DNA of 64,000 nucleotides from Desulfovibrionales bacterium (GTDB lineage Bacteria > Desulfobacterota > QYQD01). The notes under the pieces were generated by a model. It had not been told where the DNA came from, made no database searches, and saw only the letters and a list, made by a program, of their open reading frames with translations. The DNA is taken from the NCBI GenBank assembly GCA_028715605.1, contig JAQURM010000009.1, positions 1 to 64,000 on the forward strand. Direction: 5' to 3'. The translations under genes and the position numbers were made by a program. Numbering within the stretch: position 1 is the stretch's first letter; the number at the start of each line of letters is the position of its first letter. Positions 17,514 through 28,607 of this stretch are shown piece by piece.

Positions 17514-20183
17514 TCAATGGTTAACGGTTAACGTTATTATTACCCGTAGTCCGCCTTCAGCTCGGTTTTCGGCTCGGATAGTCCCTCCATGCACTTCGAC
17601 AATTGCCCTGCAAATCGACAGGCCCAGCCCGGTCCCGCGGGCGCCTTCGGGGACGGGAATACGATAGAACTTGTCGAAAATCCTTTTCAGGTCGGAATCC
17701 GGAACACCAGGGCCGCGATCGGAGACCTCTATCTTAAGCAGGGGACCATCTACCCTGGCAGCAATCTCAATGCTACTCTCAGGAGGCGAATATTTCAATG
17801 CATTATCGAGCAGGTTCACCAGCACCTGTGTCATCAGGGCCATGTCCATTTTGACCAGTGGCAGTCCGGACTGCAGACGCACATCGATTCTTCTACTGCC
17901 GAGTTGTTTTTCGAGGGCTGCAAGGGCGCAACCGACAACATCCTGTATGTCGCAGGGTTCCTCCTTCAGCTTGATCGCGCCTGCTTCCAGGCGGGTCATG
18001 TCCAGCAGGTTTCCCACAAAGCGATTCAGTCTGGCTGCCTCTTCCCAGGCGGCGTCAAGGAGTTCCTTCCGGGCTTCAGCATTGAGCTGCTCCCCCTTAT
18101 CCCGGATCGTACCCAGGGCCCCGGTTATGGACACAAGCGGAGTACGCAAATCGTGGGAAACGGAATTGAGAAGCGCCCGCTCCAGACTTTCCCGGGCCTG
18201 GAGGATTTCGGACTGCTCGGCCTGCTTGACAAGCCGGACCCGTTCAATGGCAAGGGTGGTCTGGGCGGCAAAGGCCTCCAGAAGCCTTCGACTCTGTGGG
18301 GAGGCATAGTCTCGGTCATCCTTAAATTCCACCCCTAAAACTCCCAGCATACTGGCTGAGGTCTGTAAGGGCAAACAGAGTAAGCCTGCTGATATAAGGG
18401 TTTCAGTCCCGCGCCCCGCAGCTTGACGGTTCCGAAAAACCCATTCGGCTACTGCCAGCTCCTTCATATCAAGGTGTATGTCCTGATTTGCGGCCCTTAT
18501 TTTTAACCGCTCGCCCTCTGAGAGAAGGATGGCCACACGGGCATTAAGACTCTCCCCGATATTCTTGATAGCGGCGTCCAGGATAGAGTCGATATCCGCG
18601 GCAGCGGCCAGGTCACGGCTCAGGTAGTAGAGACTTGCCGTCTGAGCTTCCCGTTCCCGGATAGTCTCGGCGCGTTCGCGGGCCTTTGCCACAAGGGTAC
18701 TGATGACCACGCCTACCGCAAAAAGCCCCAAGAAGGTGATCAGATACTCCGTATCGGCAACGCTGAAGGTAAACTTGGGCGGCACGAAAAAGAAATCAAA
18801 TGCTAAAACGCTCAGAAACGCCGCCATGATCGCCGGTCTAAGCCCAAGGCGAATAGCCGCCAGGACCACTGCAAGTAGGTAGATCATAACCAAATTAGTC
18901 GGAGCAAGAAAGCGGCGAACCAGCTCGCATACCAGCGAGGCTGCCGCAACCAGAGCCAAGCTGTTCAGGTATCCGGACCAGAAAACCGGTCTTTTCATCC
19001 CTACAATGCCCGCCTCGGGACTCTTTTCGGCAGGGGTTATACTGACGACATAGACGTCAATCGTCCCGCTGAGGCGAATAATCTGGTCCACGAGAGGTGG
19101 GTGGAGGAATTCCCGCCAGCGTGGTTTGCGCGGTTTGCCGATGACAATTCTTGTAATGTTGTGTCTGACGGCGTAGTCAACGACTGCTTCGGCTATGGTA
19201 GTCGCCGTAACTTGCGCTACTTGCGCGCCGAGGCTTTCGGCCAGCCGGAGGTCGTGCCAGACCTGTTCGCGGTTTTCTGTGACTTGTTTGCCGATGCCGG
19301 GGGTTTCGATGTAGAGCGCGTGCCAGGGGGCCTTCATTTCGTCCGCCAGACGGCGGGTCGTGCGGATCAGCCGTTCGCTGAAGGGACTCCCGCTGACGCA
19401 GACAAGAAGTCGCTCCGCTGCCGGCCAGGGGCCGTGAATGGAGCGTGACTCCATATAGGCCCGCATCTGATCGTCTACGCGGGCGGCCGCACGGCGCAAT
19501 GAGAGTTCGCGCAGCGCCATGAGGTTGCCCGGCTTGAAAAACTCCTCTGCGGCCAGGGCAGCCTGCTCGGGAATGTAAACCTTTCCTTCTCGCAAGCGCT
19601 GGAGTAGATCTTCGGGGGGAATATCAACGAGTCGAATCTCAACCGCCTCATCAAGGAGGCGGTCTGGGACGGTCTCCCGCACCTTTACCCCGGTAATTTG
19701 CGCTACGACATCGTTCAGGCTCTCGAAATGCTGGATATTGACCGTGGTATAGACATCGATCCCGGCTACAAGAAGCTCCTCCACGTCCTGCCAGCGCTTT
19801 TCGTGACGAGATCCGGGGGCATTAGTATGGGCCAGCTCATCCACGAGTGCGATCTGGGGATGTCTGGCCAGTACTGCGTCAGTATCCATCTCCGGGAGGA
19901 GCACCCCCATGTACTCAATCCGAGCCTTGGGAATGACCTCCAGTCCTTCCAGAAGCGCATCAGTTTCGGGACGGCCGTGCGTCTCAAGATATGCCGCCAC
20001 TACGTCCCGCCCTTCGCGTTTCCGCCTTTGAGCGGCCTCCAGCATGGCATAGGTCTTTCCCACCCCGGCGGCATAGCCGAGAAAGATACTGAGCTTGCCC
20101 CGTCCCTTCTCGGCCTCTTCAGCCTGGGCAATCTTCAGCAGTGCCTCAGGAGAGGGGCGTTTGTCATCATCATTGTTCGTCAT
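17514..20183 (-). CDS. kdpD: KdpD osmosensitive potassium sensor histidine kinase
   Basis: About 889 residues from the ATG at 20183 (MTNNDDDKRP); the frame extends six residues further. Domains in order: KdpD N-terminal domain with Walker A GYAAGVGKT, a universal-stress-protein domain (LLVCVSGSPFSERLIR), four membrane helices near residues 400-500, a GAF-like region, HisKA with SVSHDLRTPLVSITGALG, and HATPase with NLLDNALKYSPP and RGTGLGLSICRAI. It senses potassium and phosphorylates KdpE. Full length. Confidence 0.96.
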   Translation of the reverse strand: MTNNDDDKRPSPEALLKIAQAEEAEKGRGKLSIFLGYAAGVGKTYAMLEAAQRRKREGRDVVAAYLETHGRPETDALLEGLEVIPKARIEYMGVLLPEMDTDAVLARHPQIALVDELAHTNAPGSRHEKRWQDVEELLVAGIDVYTTVNIQHFESLNDVVAQITGVKVRETVPDRLLDEAVEIRLVDIPPEDLLQRLREGKVYIPEQAALAAEEFFKPGNLMALRELSLRRAAARVDDQMRAYMESRSIHGPWPAAERLLVCVSGSPFSERLIRTTRRLADEMKAPWHALYIETPGIGKQVTENREQVWHDLRLAESLGAQVAQVTATTIAEAVVDYAVRHNITRIVIGKPRKPRWREFLHPPLVDQIIRLSGTIDVYVVSITPAEKSPEAGIVGMKRPVFWSGYLNSLALVAAASLVCELVRRFLAPTNLVMIYLLAVVLAAIRLGLRPAIMAAFLSVLAFDFFFVPPKFTFSVADTEYLITFLGLFAVGVVISTLVAKARERAETIREREAQTASLYYLSRDLAAAADIDSILDAAIKNIGESLNARVAILLSEGERLKIRAANQDIHLDMKELAVAEWVFRNRQAAGRGTETLISAGLLCLPLQTSASMLGVLGVEFKDDRDYASPQSRRLLEAFAAQTTLAIERVRLVKQAEQSEILQARESLERALLNSVSHDLRTPLVSITGALGTIRDKGEQLNAEARKELLDAAWEEAARLNRFVGNLLDMTRLEAGAIKLKEEPCDIQDVVGCALAALEKQLGSRRIDVRLQSGLPLVKMDMALMTQVLVNLLDNALKYSPPESSIEIAARVDGPLLKIEVSDRGPGVPDSDLKRIFDKFYRIPVPEGARGTGLGLSICRAIVEVHGGTIRAENRAEGGLRVIITLTVNH

Positions 20184-20302
20184 GAATGCATGCCGTATCA
20201 AAAAAATCTTTTAAATTTATATTATGGCTCCCCAAGGATGCTTTTGCAACGACTATAAGGAGCATATGCCAGGGAAAAGCAACCAAAAGACTCGGTGGCT
20301 CG

Positions 20303-20872
20303 TCATTTCGCCAGCTTATCCAATGCCAGATTCAGCATAACCACATTCACTCGCGGCGCTCCCAGAAAGCCCAACTGGCGGCCTTCGGTATGGGCGGCGA
20401 CGAGGTTGTTCAACTCTTCTTCGGTCATCTTGCGCATCCGGGCGACACGGGGAATCTGCATCGTCGCGGACTCCGGCGTGATATGCGGATCGAGCCCGCT
20501 CGCCGAGGCCATTACCAAGTCCGAAGGGACATCACCGTAACTGGCTGTTTCACGGATGACTTTTACCCGATCCCCCACCTTATCGATAAAATCAGGATTG
20601 GCGGGACCGAGATTGGAGCCGCCGGAAGCGGCGGGATTGTAACCGAAGTCACTCGTGGCCGAGGGGCGGGGCCAGAAATATTTCGGGTCGGAAAAAGGTT
20701 GCCCGATCAGAGCGGAGCCGACGGTCTGTCCGTTTTGGGCCGTAATAAAACTGCCTCCGGCCTGTTTTGGAAAGACCGCCGAGGCAATGCCGGTGACAAC
20801 AGCAGGATAGATGCCTCCCAGGAGTATGGCAAGGGCAATTAACAGCAGGATAGCGGATTTAATGTCCTTCAT
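20303..20872 (-). CDS. kdpC: potassium-transporting ATPase subunit KdpC
   Basis: A 189-residue protein with one N-terminal membrane helix (ILLLIALAILLGGIYPAVV) and a periplasmic domain carrying PFSDPKYFWPRPSA and ASGLDPHITPESA, both KdpC signatures. KdpC assembles the KdpFABC complex and raises potassium affinity. It is separated from kdpB by about 190 bases, wider than usual, in which a fragment of the CACAGAG/CTCTGTG interspersed repeat occurs. Confidence 0.95.
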   Translation of the reverse strand: MKDIKSAILLLIALAILLGGIYPAVVTGIASAVFPKQAGGSFITAQNGQTVGSALIGQPFSDPKYFWPRPSATSDFGYNPAASGGSNLGPANPDFIDKVGDRVKVIRETASYGDVPSDLVMASASGLDPHITPESATMQIPRVARMRKMTEEELNNLVAAHTEGRQLGFLGAPRVNVVMLNLALDKLAK

Positions 20873-21066
20873 AGTAGTCTACCTCCAAAAAGGGTTTGAA
20901 ATTCATTATATTCGCTGCTCGCGCCCTTTGGTTGCTAAGGCACAGAATGCACGGGGGTAAGATGTTTTTATATTCATACCACTCTCAGGTGAAAGCGGGA
21001 GTTTTCCCCCTCGGTATCCTCTCCGCAAAAAGGAGAAAAGTCTTCTCTGTGCTCTGTGGTAAGAAA

Positions 21067-23136
21067 TCATGCAAATAGTCCGATCACAAGATCAAGCGCT
21101 TTTATCCCCATGAACGGTGCAATCATCCCGCCGAGGCCGTAGATGAGCAGATTGTAAATCAGGAGCTTTTCGGCCGGCATGGGACGATACCTGGTCCCCT
21201 TCAGTGCCAGCGGGATCAGGAGCGGAATGATAACGGCGTTGAAGATGACCGCTGATAAAATGGCGCTGAAGGGGCTGGCCAGCCGCATGATATTCAGCAC
21301 TCCCAATTGCGGGTAGATCGAGACGAGCGAGGCAGGAATGATGGCAAAATATTTTGCCACATCGTTTGAAATGCTGAAGGTAGTCAAATTGCCGCGCGTC
21401 ATCAGGATCTGCTTGCCGATCTCCACGATGTCCAAGAGCTTGGTCGGATTGCTGTCGAGATCAATAATATTGGCAGCCTCACGGGCCGGTTGCGTGCCGG
21501 TATTCATGGCCACTGCCACATCCGCCTGGGCCAGAGCCGGGGCGTCGTTGGTGCCGTCGCCGGTCATGGCCACCATATAGCCGGCCTGCTGGTTCTCCTG
21601 GATCAGATGGAGCTTGTCCTCCGGCTTGGCCTGGGCCAGAAAGTCGTCCACCTGGGCCTCGGCGGCGATGGCGGCAGCAGTCAAAGGATTGTCGCCGGTG
21701 ATCATCACAGTCTTGATCCCCATGCTGCGCAATCGCTGGAAACGCTCCTGGATGCCTCCCTTCAGGATGTCCTTGAGATTGATGACTCCGAAGATCTCGG
21801 TGTTGCAGCAGACCACGAGCGGTGTGGCCCCGGCATGGGCGATCCTGTCGACCGCGGTCTTCAAGTCATTCGGGATCGCCTTTCCACCCAAATTCCGCAC
21901 AAAGGCGATGACGGAATCGGCCGCCCCCTTGCGATACACCTTGTCCCCGATGTTCACTCCGCTTAAGCGGGTATCGGCGCTGAAAGGAACGGCCTGGCTG
22001 CCTGCGGGAAGCGCCTCCAGTCTAAGGCCGTACTTCTGTTTTGCCAATACCACGACGCTGCGTCCTTCCGGGGTTTCGTCGGCCAAAGACGCCATCAGGG
22101 CCGCCTCAGCCAGTTTCTGTCCGCTTTGTCCCCCTAACGGCACGAACTCCACCGCTTCCCGGTTTCCGAGCGTGATGGTGCCGGTCTTATCGAGGAGAAG
22201 CACATTGACGTCGCCGGCTGCTTCAATGGCACGTCCGGACGTCGCAATGACGTTCTTCTGAAAGAGGCGGTCCATGCCGGCAATGCCGATGGCGGGCAGG
22301 AGCGCGGCAATGGTGGTCGGTGCCAGGCAGACAAAGAGAGCCACCAGTACGGTCAGCGAGACCGGGGACCCGTGTCCAGACGCCCTGGCACTATAGATCG
22401 AGAGCGGACTCATATTCGCCACCACCAGCAGAAAGACGAAAGTCAAGGCCACGAGAAGCACCTCGAGGGCTATCTCGTTAGGGGTCTTGCGGCGCTTGGC
22501 CCCTTCAATCAGGGAGATCATGCGGTCGAGAAAAGTCTCCCCGGGGTTGGCGGTCACGCGGACGATAATGGAATTGGCGATGACCTTGGTGCCGCCGGTC
22601 ACAGCGCTCCGGTCTCCTCCGGATTCCCGCACTACCGGAGCCGATTCGCCGGTCACGGCAGCCTCGTTCACCAGTGCGGCGCCGAGGACGACTTCGCCGT
22701 CACCGGCAACCAGATCGCCTGCCTCCACGAGAATACAGTCACCTTTCCGCAACTGATTTGCGGGCAGTGTCTCGTACTCGCCGCCGAATTCCGGTTTTTT
22801 CAGACGCTTGGCCATGATCTCGGTGCGGGTTTTCCTTAGCGATGCGGCGCGGGCCTTCCCCCGCCCTTCGGCCAGGGCCTCGGCAAAGGTGGCGAAGAGA
22901 ACCGTCATCCAGAGCCAGAGGGAGACCATGCCGGTGAACCAGACCGGCTCCCTGGTCGCTCCCGTCAACGACATAATAAAGGTAATCAGCGTAATTATGC
23001 TGCTCACCTCTACAGCGAACATGACCGGATTGCGCCAAAGGGCACGCGGATCGAGTTTCTTCAAAGAGTCGACCAGGGCCGAGCGCATCAGTGCAGGGTC
23101 AAAAACCGAAGTCGGTTGCGTAGTGCGTTTGGTCAT
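21067..23136 (-). CDS. kdpB: potassium-transporting P-type ATPase catalytic subunit KdpB
   Basis: A 689-residue P-type ATPase. It has the actuator motif TGES, the phosphorylation site [24 protein letters not shown] and the hinge [18 protein letters not shown]. Membrane helices cluster at the N-terminus, middle and C-terminus. It couples ATP hydrolysis to potassium uptake through KdpA. The start lies one base after the kdpA stop, so the two are tightly coupled. Confidence 0.97.
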   Translation of the reverse strand: MTKRTTQPTSVFDPALMRSALVDSLKKLDPRALWRNPVMFAVEVSSIITLITFIMSLTGATREPVWFTGMVSLWLWMTVLFATFAEALAEGRGKARAASLRKTRTEIMAKRLKKPEFGGEYETLPANQLRKGDCILVEAGDLVAGDGEVVLGAALVNEAAVTGESAPVVRESGGDRSAVTGGTKVIANSIIVRVTANPGETFLDRMISLIEGAKRRKTPNEIALEVLLVALTFVFLLVVANMSPLSIYSARASGHGSPVSLTVLVALFVCLAPTTIAALLPAIGIAGMDRLFQKNVIATSGRAIEAAGDVNVLLLDKTGTITLGNREAVEFVPLGGQSGQKLAEAALMASLADETPEGRSVVVLAKQKYGLRLEALPAGSQAVPFSADTRLSGVNIGDKVYRKGAADSVIAFVRNLGGKAIPNDLKTAVDRIAHAGATPLVVCCNTEIFGVINLKDILKGGIQERFQRLRSMGIKTVMITGDNPLTAAAIAAEAQVDDFLAQAKPEDKLHLIQENQQAGYMVAMTGDGTNDAPALAQADVAVAMNTGTQPAREAANIIDLDSNPTKLLDIVEIGKQILMTRGNLTTFSISNDVAKYFAIIPASLVSIYPQLGVLNIMRLASPFSAILSAVIFNAVIIPLLIPLALKGTRYRPMPAEKLLIYNLLIYGLGGMIAPFMGIKALDLVIGLFA

Positions 23137-23137
23137 C

Positions 23138-24922
23138 TTACTTACCTCCCAGCATGGTCAGTTGTTCGGCAATCGGTCCCATAGCCAGGGCCGGGAAAAA
23201 GGTCAGGGCGCCGACGATCATGATAACCAGCACGAGCCAGAGGACGAACGGGGCCTGATCGGTAGGGAGGGTGCCAAGACTGGGGGGAACATACTTCTTT
23301 TCCGCAAGCGAGCCGGCCATGGCCAGGACCGCGACGGCCGGAACAAAACGGCCGAGACACATGGCGACAGCGGTTGTCACATTGTAGAAGACCGTGTTGG
23401 CATTCAGGCCGGCAAAGGCGCTGCCGTTGTTATTCGAAGCGGAGGCAAAGGCATAAAACACCTCTGAAAGCCCGTGGGCGCCGGGGTTGGCCATGGAAGC
23501 GACTGCTGAAGGGACGAGGAAAGCCAAGGCCGAGAAGAAAAGCACTGCCAGCCCGGAGGTGAGGACCGTCAGGATCGACATCCACATCTCGCGCACCTCG
23601 ATCTTTTTACCCAGGTACTCGGGTGTCCGCCCGATCATGAGCCCGGCCACAAAGACCGCGATGACCACGAAGGCAAGCATGGTATAGAGCCCTGAGCCCA
23701 CTCCGCCAAAGACCACTTCGCTTAGGAGGATGAGCATCATCGGGACCATCCCGCCGACTGGGGTGAGGGAATCGTGCATGGTATTGACCGCGCCGCAGGA
23801 AGTACCGGTAGTAGCTGTGGCCCAGAGAACGGAGCCTCCGAGCCCGAACCGGACCTCCTTCCCTTCCATGTTCCCTCCCCGGACCCCTAGCCCGGCCACA
23901 AGGGGATTACCGCTATTTTCCGCCCAGTACAGGACGCCGGTAGCCAGAACCAGCATGATCAGCATGGCCGCAAAAAGCGCCCATCCCTGTCTGGGACTTC
24001 CGACCATGCTGCCGAAGGTGTAGGTCAGGCCTGCCGGGATAAGGAGGATCAAAAAAATTTCCACGATGTTGGAGAGCGGCGTCGGGTTTTCATACGGGTG
24101 GGATGAGTTGGCGTTAAAGAATCCACCGCCGTTGGTCCCAAGCTCCTTTATCGCCTCCTGTGAGGCGACCGGGCCCATGGGGACCGTAACCTCTTTCACC
24201 ATCACTTTCTCGATGACAGGCTGGCCGGAAGCATTCTCCAGAGGATTCCCCTTACCATCCGGCTTCGACTTTTCATAACTAGTCGGCTGTAAAAGCGACA
24301 CTTTTTTATAAGGGCTGAAGTTCTGGATTACCCCCTGAGATACCAGAAAGACTGCGGCGATAAGGGACAGCGGCAGGAGGATATACAGGGTACCCCGGGT
24401 CAGGTCCACCCAGAAATTGCCGAGAGAGGTGGCCTGCCGCCGCGCCAGGCCGCGAATAAGGGCGATCACAATCGCCATGCCGGCAGCAGCGGACGCGAAG
24501 TTTTGCACCGCGAGTCCCGCCATCTGGGTAAAATAGCTGGCAACCAATTCACCGCTGTATGCCTGCCAGTTGGTATTGGTTACAAAGCTCATCGCGGTAT
24601 TGAGCGCCAGATGCCAGGAGAATGCCGGAAATTTCTGCGGATTGAGAGGCAAAAATCCATGGAACATCAGTATGCCAAAGAGTGCCGCGAATGAAACAAA
24701 GCTAAAAATCAGCATGGCGAAGGCATATTCCTTCCAGTCCATCTCCGCGTCCCTGTTCACTCCGCAGATACGGTACAGGAGGTTTTCAACCGGTCGCAAG
24801 ACATGAGTGAGAACGGTCCGCTCCCCCTTGTAAACCCTGGCCATGAAAGCGCCAAACGGCTTTGTTAAGGTCAGTAGAACGACAAAAAGAAGTATCGCTT
24901 GCAGCCATTCGTATATATTCAT
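23138..24922 (-). CDS. kdpA: potassium-transporting ATPase potassium-binding subunit KdpA
   Basis: About 594 residues from the ATG at 24922 ([20 protein letters not shown]); the frame opens at 24943. It is a superfamily-of-K-transporters channel-like protein with about ten membrane helices and filter-like repeats such as [26 protein letters not shown] and [14 protein letters not shown]. First gene of kdpABCDE. No kdpF-like small frame was found directly upstream. Confidence 0.97.
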   Translation of the reverse strand: MNIYEWLQAILLFVVLLTLTKPFGAFMARVYKGERTVLTHVLRPVENLLYRICGVNRDAEMDWKEYAFAMLIFSFVSFAALFGILMFHGFLPLNPQKFPAFSWHLALNTAMSFVTNTNWQAYSGELVASYFTQMAGLAVQNFASAAAGMAIVIALIRGLARRQATSLGNFWVDLTRGTLYILLPLSLIAAVFLVSQGVIQNFSPYKKVSLLQPTSYEKSKPDGKGNPLENASGQPVIEKVMVKEVTVPMGPVASQEAIKELGTNGGGFFNANSSHPYENPTPLSNIVEIFLILLIPAGLTYTFGSMVGSPRQGWALFAAMLIMLVLATGVLYWAENSGNPLVAGLGVRGGNMEGKEVRFGLGGSVLWATATTGTSCGAVNTMHDSLTPVGGMVPMMLILLSEVVFGGVGSGLYTMLAFVVIAVFVAGLMIGRTPEYLGKKIEVREMWMSILTVLTSGLAVLFFSALAFLVPSAVASMANPGAHGLSEVFYAFASASNNNGSAFAGLNANTVFYNVTTAVAMCLGRFVPAVAVLAMAGSLAEKKYVPPSLGTLPTDQAPFVLWLVLVIMIVGALTFFPALAMGPIAEQLTMLGGK

Positions 24923-25304
24923 AACGAGTCTCCTATCGCCCAAAAAGGCGGAGTGTCTACGAAAGAGCCCGGTTCGCTGTGACCCGTATCTCCCCTCAGA
25001 TAGACGGGGTTTTGGAATAGAATTGATAGGTCTTCATAGTTATGCCTCTAGCGATATCAGAAACCATTCTAACTCATTGGGCATAAAGAAGGTCTCAAAA
25101 TAGTAGGGAAAAGCGTCAAAAATTCATCAAGATTAGAATCTAGATCTGCCGGAAGTAAACAACCTTGCAGATTTATCCAGATGATAAACATAGTGAAAAT
25201 CTGCGTATTATCAATAACCGCCTGTTCTAAGATTGGAAATGGTTTCTGAGAGACAAGGTTAACTTATTGAAAGAACTTCTATATAGTTAGGTTTGCAAGG
25301 TGGG
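24923..25304. other. spacer upstream of kdpA, no gene seen
   Basis: About 380 bases between kdpA and the next gene on the same strand. The kdp promoter must lie here if the operon is transcribed alone, but no confident -35/-10 pair, KdpE site or terminator could be marked by eye. The region is A+T richer than the neighbouring coding DNA. Confidence 0.35.
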
Positions 25305-26099
25305 TTAGAACAGTGTAAAGGTAGCGATCATGTTTATTAAATCCTGGATAGCCGCCGGGCTGGACATAGCCTGATTATAGTTGGCCGAGGCCACGAAGAC
25401 CCGGCTTCTGGCCCGGTCAATGATAACCTTTTGATAAGACTGTCCCATAGTCATCGGGTTCGTAAAGACAGCAAAGGCAGTCTGTGAAGGAAAATCATAG
25501 CTTACCGTGGGCATCTGTTGGATAACACCAGACTGAATCATCTGCTGGATGTTTTGCGTGACAAACATCTGGATATCCATTCCCGGCATAATAGGCCCGA
25601 CACCAATATTAAGGTGTGATCCTTCTCGATTATAGATGGTATTTACCGGGATAGTGGGATTTTGCAGGCCGGCCGGGTTATGCATTACCTGCCAGTTCTC
25701 CGGATGCAGTACGGTCAGAAGAAAACCGAGATTCTGATTTATAAAATTTTTCCCGGAAAATTGGGTCGGCTGAGATGGGCTCAGGCTCCGAAGCTGATTA
25801 ATGACAGCCGGGTCTGCAATCTTACCTTCCGTAAACTGGATATCATTACCCTGGGCTGAGGCCGTCGAGGTGCCGATATTAATCTGATCTACTATGGGCT
25901 TTTCCAGGCTCAGGCTGATTTTCCCCTTACCCGGCTCCACAGTAAGCGTCCCCTTTCCTCCGCCCATGGTCCCTTGATAGACAACGTATATCCCGGCGGA
26001 ACCCAACAACAGGGTGGCAAAAACGATTATGACCAGACGGATCGTTTTTTGTTTCTCTATGCCGAGGGATTCAGAATCCTTGGTGGCGTTTTCATTCAT
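25305..26099 (-). CDS. membrane-anchored protein of unknown function
   Basis: A 264-residue protein with a short charged cytoplasmic N-terminus, one membrane helix (IRLVIIVFATLLLGSAGIYV) and a large exported domain. The exported part begins with a glycine-rich linker (GTMGGGKGTLTVEPGKGK) and ends in a domain with LGFLLTVLHPENWQV and a DRARSRVFVASANY segment, loosely reminiscent of PsbP/DUF-type lipoprotein folds. No catalytic motif was seen. It lies 88 bases downstream of the RACo-like gene on the same strand and may be co-transcribed. I do not recognise the family. Confidence 0.6.
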   Translation of the reverse strand: MNENATKDSESLGIEKQKTIRLVIIVFATLLLGSAGIYVVYQGTMGGGKGTLTVEPGKGKISLSLEKPIVDQINIGTSTASAQGNDIQFTEGKIADPAVINQLRSLSPSQPTQFSGKNFINQNLGFLLTVLHPENWQVMHNPAGLQNPTIPVNTIYNREGSHLNIGVGPIMPGMDIQMFVTQNIQQMIQSGVIQQMPTVSYDFPSQTAFAVFTNPMTMGQSYQKVIIDRARSRVFVASANYNQAMSSPAAIQDLINMIATFTLF

Positions 26100-26186
26100 A
26101 GGTCACCGATATCGGGTTTTTTAATGAGGTGAGTATAGGGTAAAGAGAGTTTGGGCGTCAAGTGTAATCTGTAGGGATAAGAGATA

Positions 26187-27761
26187 TCAAGGTACAGAAA
26201 CTGAGGGGAACAGGTTGCGGTCGGTGTGGGGGATAAAGCGGGCGGCGCTGAATCTCTGCATGAATTCCGCATTCACGTTCATCTCGATATAGGTAATACG
26301 GTCGCAAAGGCTCCGGGTCTCCTCCCGCAGTGAAAAATTGCAGAGGGCCTGTAAGGCCCCGGTCAGAGAGCTATTCCCTAAAGGGATATACCGTTCGAGG
26401 GGCAAATCCGGAAGCATCCCCAGGGTAATGGCCTTTACCGGATCGATATAGTTCCCGAAGGTTCCAGCTACGTAAAAATGGGCCAGATCCTGAAAGCGGA
26501 GGCCCACGGAATCAATAATAGTGGCCAGTATGGTGTACATGGCGGCCTTGGAGCGTAAAAGGATATCCACGTCTGCCTGAGTTAAAACCAGTTCCTCCCC
26601 TATGCCCGTCTCCCGGCCCGGAACCAGGATGTAGGCCAGTCCGGATGTGGTCTCCTTGAAGCGGGAAGGGTTTCGCTCCGGGACAAACTTTCCCCGCCGA
26701 TCCAATAGTCCCACGGAGAAGAGATCAGCCGCCAGGTCAATGAGCCCGGATCCACATATCCCCAGGGGAGCTACCCCGCCAATCACCGAGTAAACGGGTC
26801 TTAAGGTGTTACGGTCCAAACTTACCCGGTCGATGGCCCCGTCGCCGGCGGTCATGCCCATCTGAGCCACCCCTCCCTCGAGAGCCGGACCGGCCGCACC
26901 GGCGCAGGCCATGAGCCAGTCGCTATTTCCCAGAACCACCTCGGCATTGGTGCCCACATCCACCAGGATAGAGACCTCGTTCTGGCGGGCCAGACCTGAG
27001 GCCAGGAGCCCGGCGATGAGGTCGCCGCCAAAATAGCTTCCCACATTAGGGAAAATGAAAACTCGGGCATTAGGATGGATGGGGATCTCCAGTTCTCCGG
27101 CAAGCGCCGGATCGGGGCGGTTCACCAGAGGGATATAAGGTTCCCGGGGCATAGAGCTTGGGTCCAAACCCATAAAAAGGTGGGTCATGGCCGTGTTCCC
27201 GGCCACAGTCATAGAATAGATACTCCCGGTCTGCACCCCTGCTTTAGCGGCCAGTTGGGCGACCATTTTGCCGATCCCTTCCCGCACCACGGCGGTCAAC
27301 TCCTTGAGGCCGTTCGGGTCGTGGGCATAATGGATGCGGGTAAGGATGTCGGCTCCATATCGAATCTGGGGGTTGTCCATGGAGTGTTCGGAAAGGACCT
27401 TTCCTGTCCTCAAGTCCACCAGTGCGCCCACCATCCGGGTTGTCCCCAGATCCAGGGCCAGGCCGAAAAAATCCTTTGTAGTATCACCAGGGCTGATATC
27501 CAGAAGCTCCCATTCTTCTCCCTCTCTGACCACCGTGGCCGTCACCCGGAAAGAGGCCTCTCGCATGACACGAGAAGAAAACCCTATCAGGCTGTAGGGT
27601 ATCCGGACGGACTTAAGGCCCTGCCCGGCTTGCAGTGCTCGCCGCAGCCGGTCAATATCCCCGGTATTATCCTTTAAACTGGGGAGGGGAAGGTCTAGGT
27701 ATAGCTTCTTGACCCCGGGATCCAAATCTTTGTTTGATATTTTATCCTGACCGGGCAGCAT
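26187..27761 (-). CDS. RACo-like ASKHA ATPase (corrinoid activation protein family)
   Basis: A 524-residue protein. After about 100 residues of linker-like sequence it shows an actin-like ATPase fold: FGLALDLGTTRMVGALVDL (phosphate 1), MTVAGNTAMTHLF, VDVGTNAEVVLG (phosphate 2) and VAGTFGNYIDP. This is the DUF4445 part of reductive activators of corrinoid proteins, which use ATP to return Co(II) corrinoid to Co(I). Full RACo proteins start with a 2Fe-2S domain bearing four cysteines; none is visible here, so the electron donor would have to be another protein. The neighbouring genes do not identify a methyltransferase partner. Confidence 0.8.
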   Translation of the reverse strand: MLPGQDKISNKDLDPGVKKLYLDLPLPSLKDNTGDIDRLRRALQAGQGLKSVRIPYSLIGFSSRVMREASFRVTATVVREGEEWELLDISPGDTTKDFFGLALDLGTTRMVGALVDLRTGKVLSEHSMDNPQIRYGADILTRIHYAHDPNGLKELTAVVREGIGKMVAQLAAKAGVQTGSIYSMTVAGNTAMTHLFMGLDPSSMPREPYIPLVNRPDPALAGELEIPIHPNARVFIFPNVGSYFGGDLIAGLLASGLARQNEVSILVDVGTNAEVVLGNSDWLMACAGAAGPALEGGVAQMGMTAGDGAIDRVSLDRNTLRPVYSVIGGVAPLGICGSGLIDLAADLFSVGLLDRRGKFVPERNPSRFKETTSGLAYILVPGRETGIGEELVLTQADVDILLRSKAAMYTILATIIDSVGLRFQDLAHFYVAGTFGNYIDPVKAITLGMLPDLPLERYIPLGNSSLTGALQALCNFSLREETRSLCDRITYIEMNVNAEFMQRFSAARFIPHTDRNLFPSVSVP

Positions 27762-28148
27762 CTACTGCAACCTCTAAAGTTTATGCCTTGCGTCGCTGTC
27801 GAACATGCATAGCGAGCGCATTCCCCGCTGCTTGCCATCAGGTCCGACCCTGGCGGGCGACGGGGTTAGCAAGCGAATACGATGCATTTTACCTTGCATA
27901 CGGAGATTCCCCGTCCGCCCTCCGCCTGGGGCGGACGGGGAGCTTCAACTATGAACAAAATCTGAGACAAAGGTCAATGAAAATTTAAGAAAATATCATT
28001 AAAAACTTTCACTTTACAGAGATATGCATTTGTGATGAGATAATAAGGTAGGAAGCAATTTTCGGAAGGCCGGAAATTTATGAACCATTATCTGGAAATT
28101 GGGGTGGGCTTGGAACAGTCACAAAAAAGAGAAGAAAGGAGAACAAAT
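27762..28148. other. repeat-bearing spacer
   Basis: Divergent spacer between the RACo-like gene and a small secreted protein gene. It is mostly the repeat at 27795-27950, followed by A+T-rich sequence. AGAAAGGAG upstream of 28149 is the ribosome binding site of the next gene. Confidence 0.5.
27795..27950. repeat. CATGCATAGCGAGCGCATTC-type interspersed repeat
   Basis: Begins GAACATGCATAGCGAGCGCA, runs through CCCCGCTGCTTG, TTAGCAAGCGAATACGATGC and CATACGGAGATTCCCCGTCC, and ends GGCGGACGGGGAGCTTCAA. A near-copy lies at 33417-33553 and a shortened inverted copy at about 52962-53012. Confidence 0.75.
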
Positions 28149-28607
28149 ATGAGACGGACAGTAACCTTATTAGTAATACTTTCGGTCGTCAGCCTTTTAG
28201 TTGCAACAGAAACCTTTGCCCAGCGCGGTATGCGGTGGAGGGGTAGCGGCGGCTGGGCAACAGAAGGTAGGTATGGCCGTATGTACGACCCCAAAACGGT
28301 GGAGACCATCAGCGGAGAGGTGGTCAGCGTAGATAAAATCACACCGATGAAGGGTATGTCTTATGGCGTACATCTGATGGTAAAAACAGACAAAGAGACC
28401 GTTTCTGTCCATCTGGGGCCGGGGTGGTACATAGGAAATCAGGACGTAAAGATCGAACCAAAGGACAAGGTTGAGGTTACCGGCTCCAGGATCACCTTAC
28501 AAGGGAAACCGGCCATCATTGCGGCTGAGGTTAAAAAAGGAGAAGGGGTCCTGAAGCTCCGGGATGAAAATGGCCTTCCGGCCTGGTGTGGATGGAGGCG
28601 CCGATAG
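28149..28607 (+). CDS. small secreted protein, OB-fold-like, unknown function
   Basis: About 152 residues from the ATG at 28149, chosen because it has GAAAGGAG upstream and begins a clear signal peptide (MRRTVTLLVILSVVSLLVAT, cleavage probably after TFA). The mature part has a TISGEVVSVDKI-type start, a WYIGNQDVKIEPKDKVEVTG centre and a tryptophan-rich end. The strand pattern resembles small OB-like periplasmic domains annotated in sulfate reducers. Role unknown. Confidence 0.65.
   Translation: MRRTVTLLVILSVVSLLVATETFAQRGMRWRGSGGWATEGRYGRMYDPKTVETISGEVVSVDKITPMKGMSYGVHLMVKTDKETVSVHLGPGWYIGNQDVKIEPKDKVEVTGSRITLQGKPAIIAAEVKKGEGVLKLRDENGLPAWCGWRRR

Noticed and set aside
24944-25100. kdpF gene upstream of kdpA
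   Set aside because: No frame of about 28 codons with a single membrane helix and a ribosome binding site was seen.
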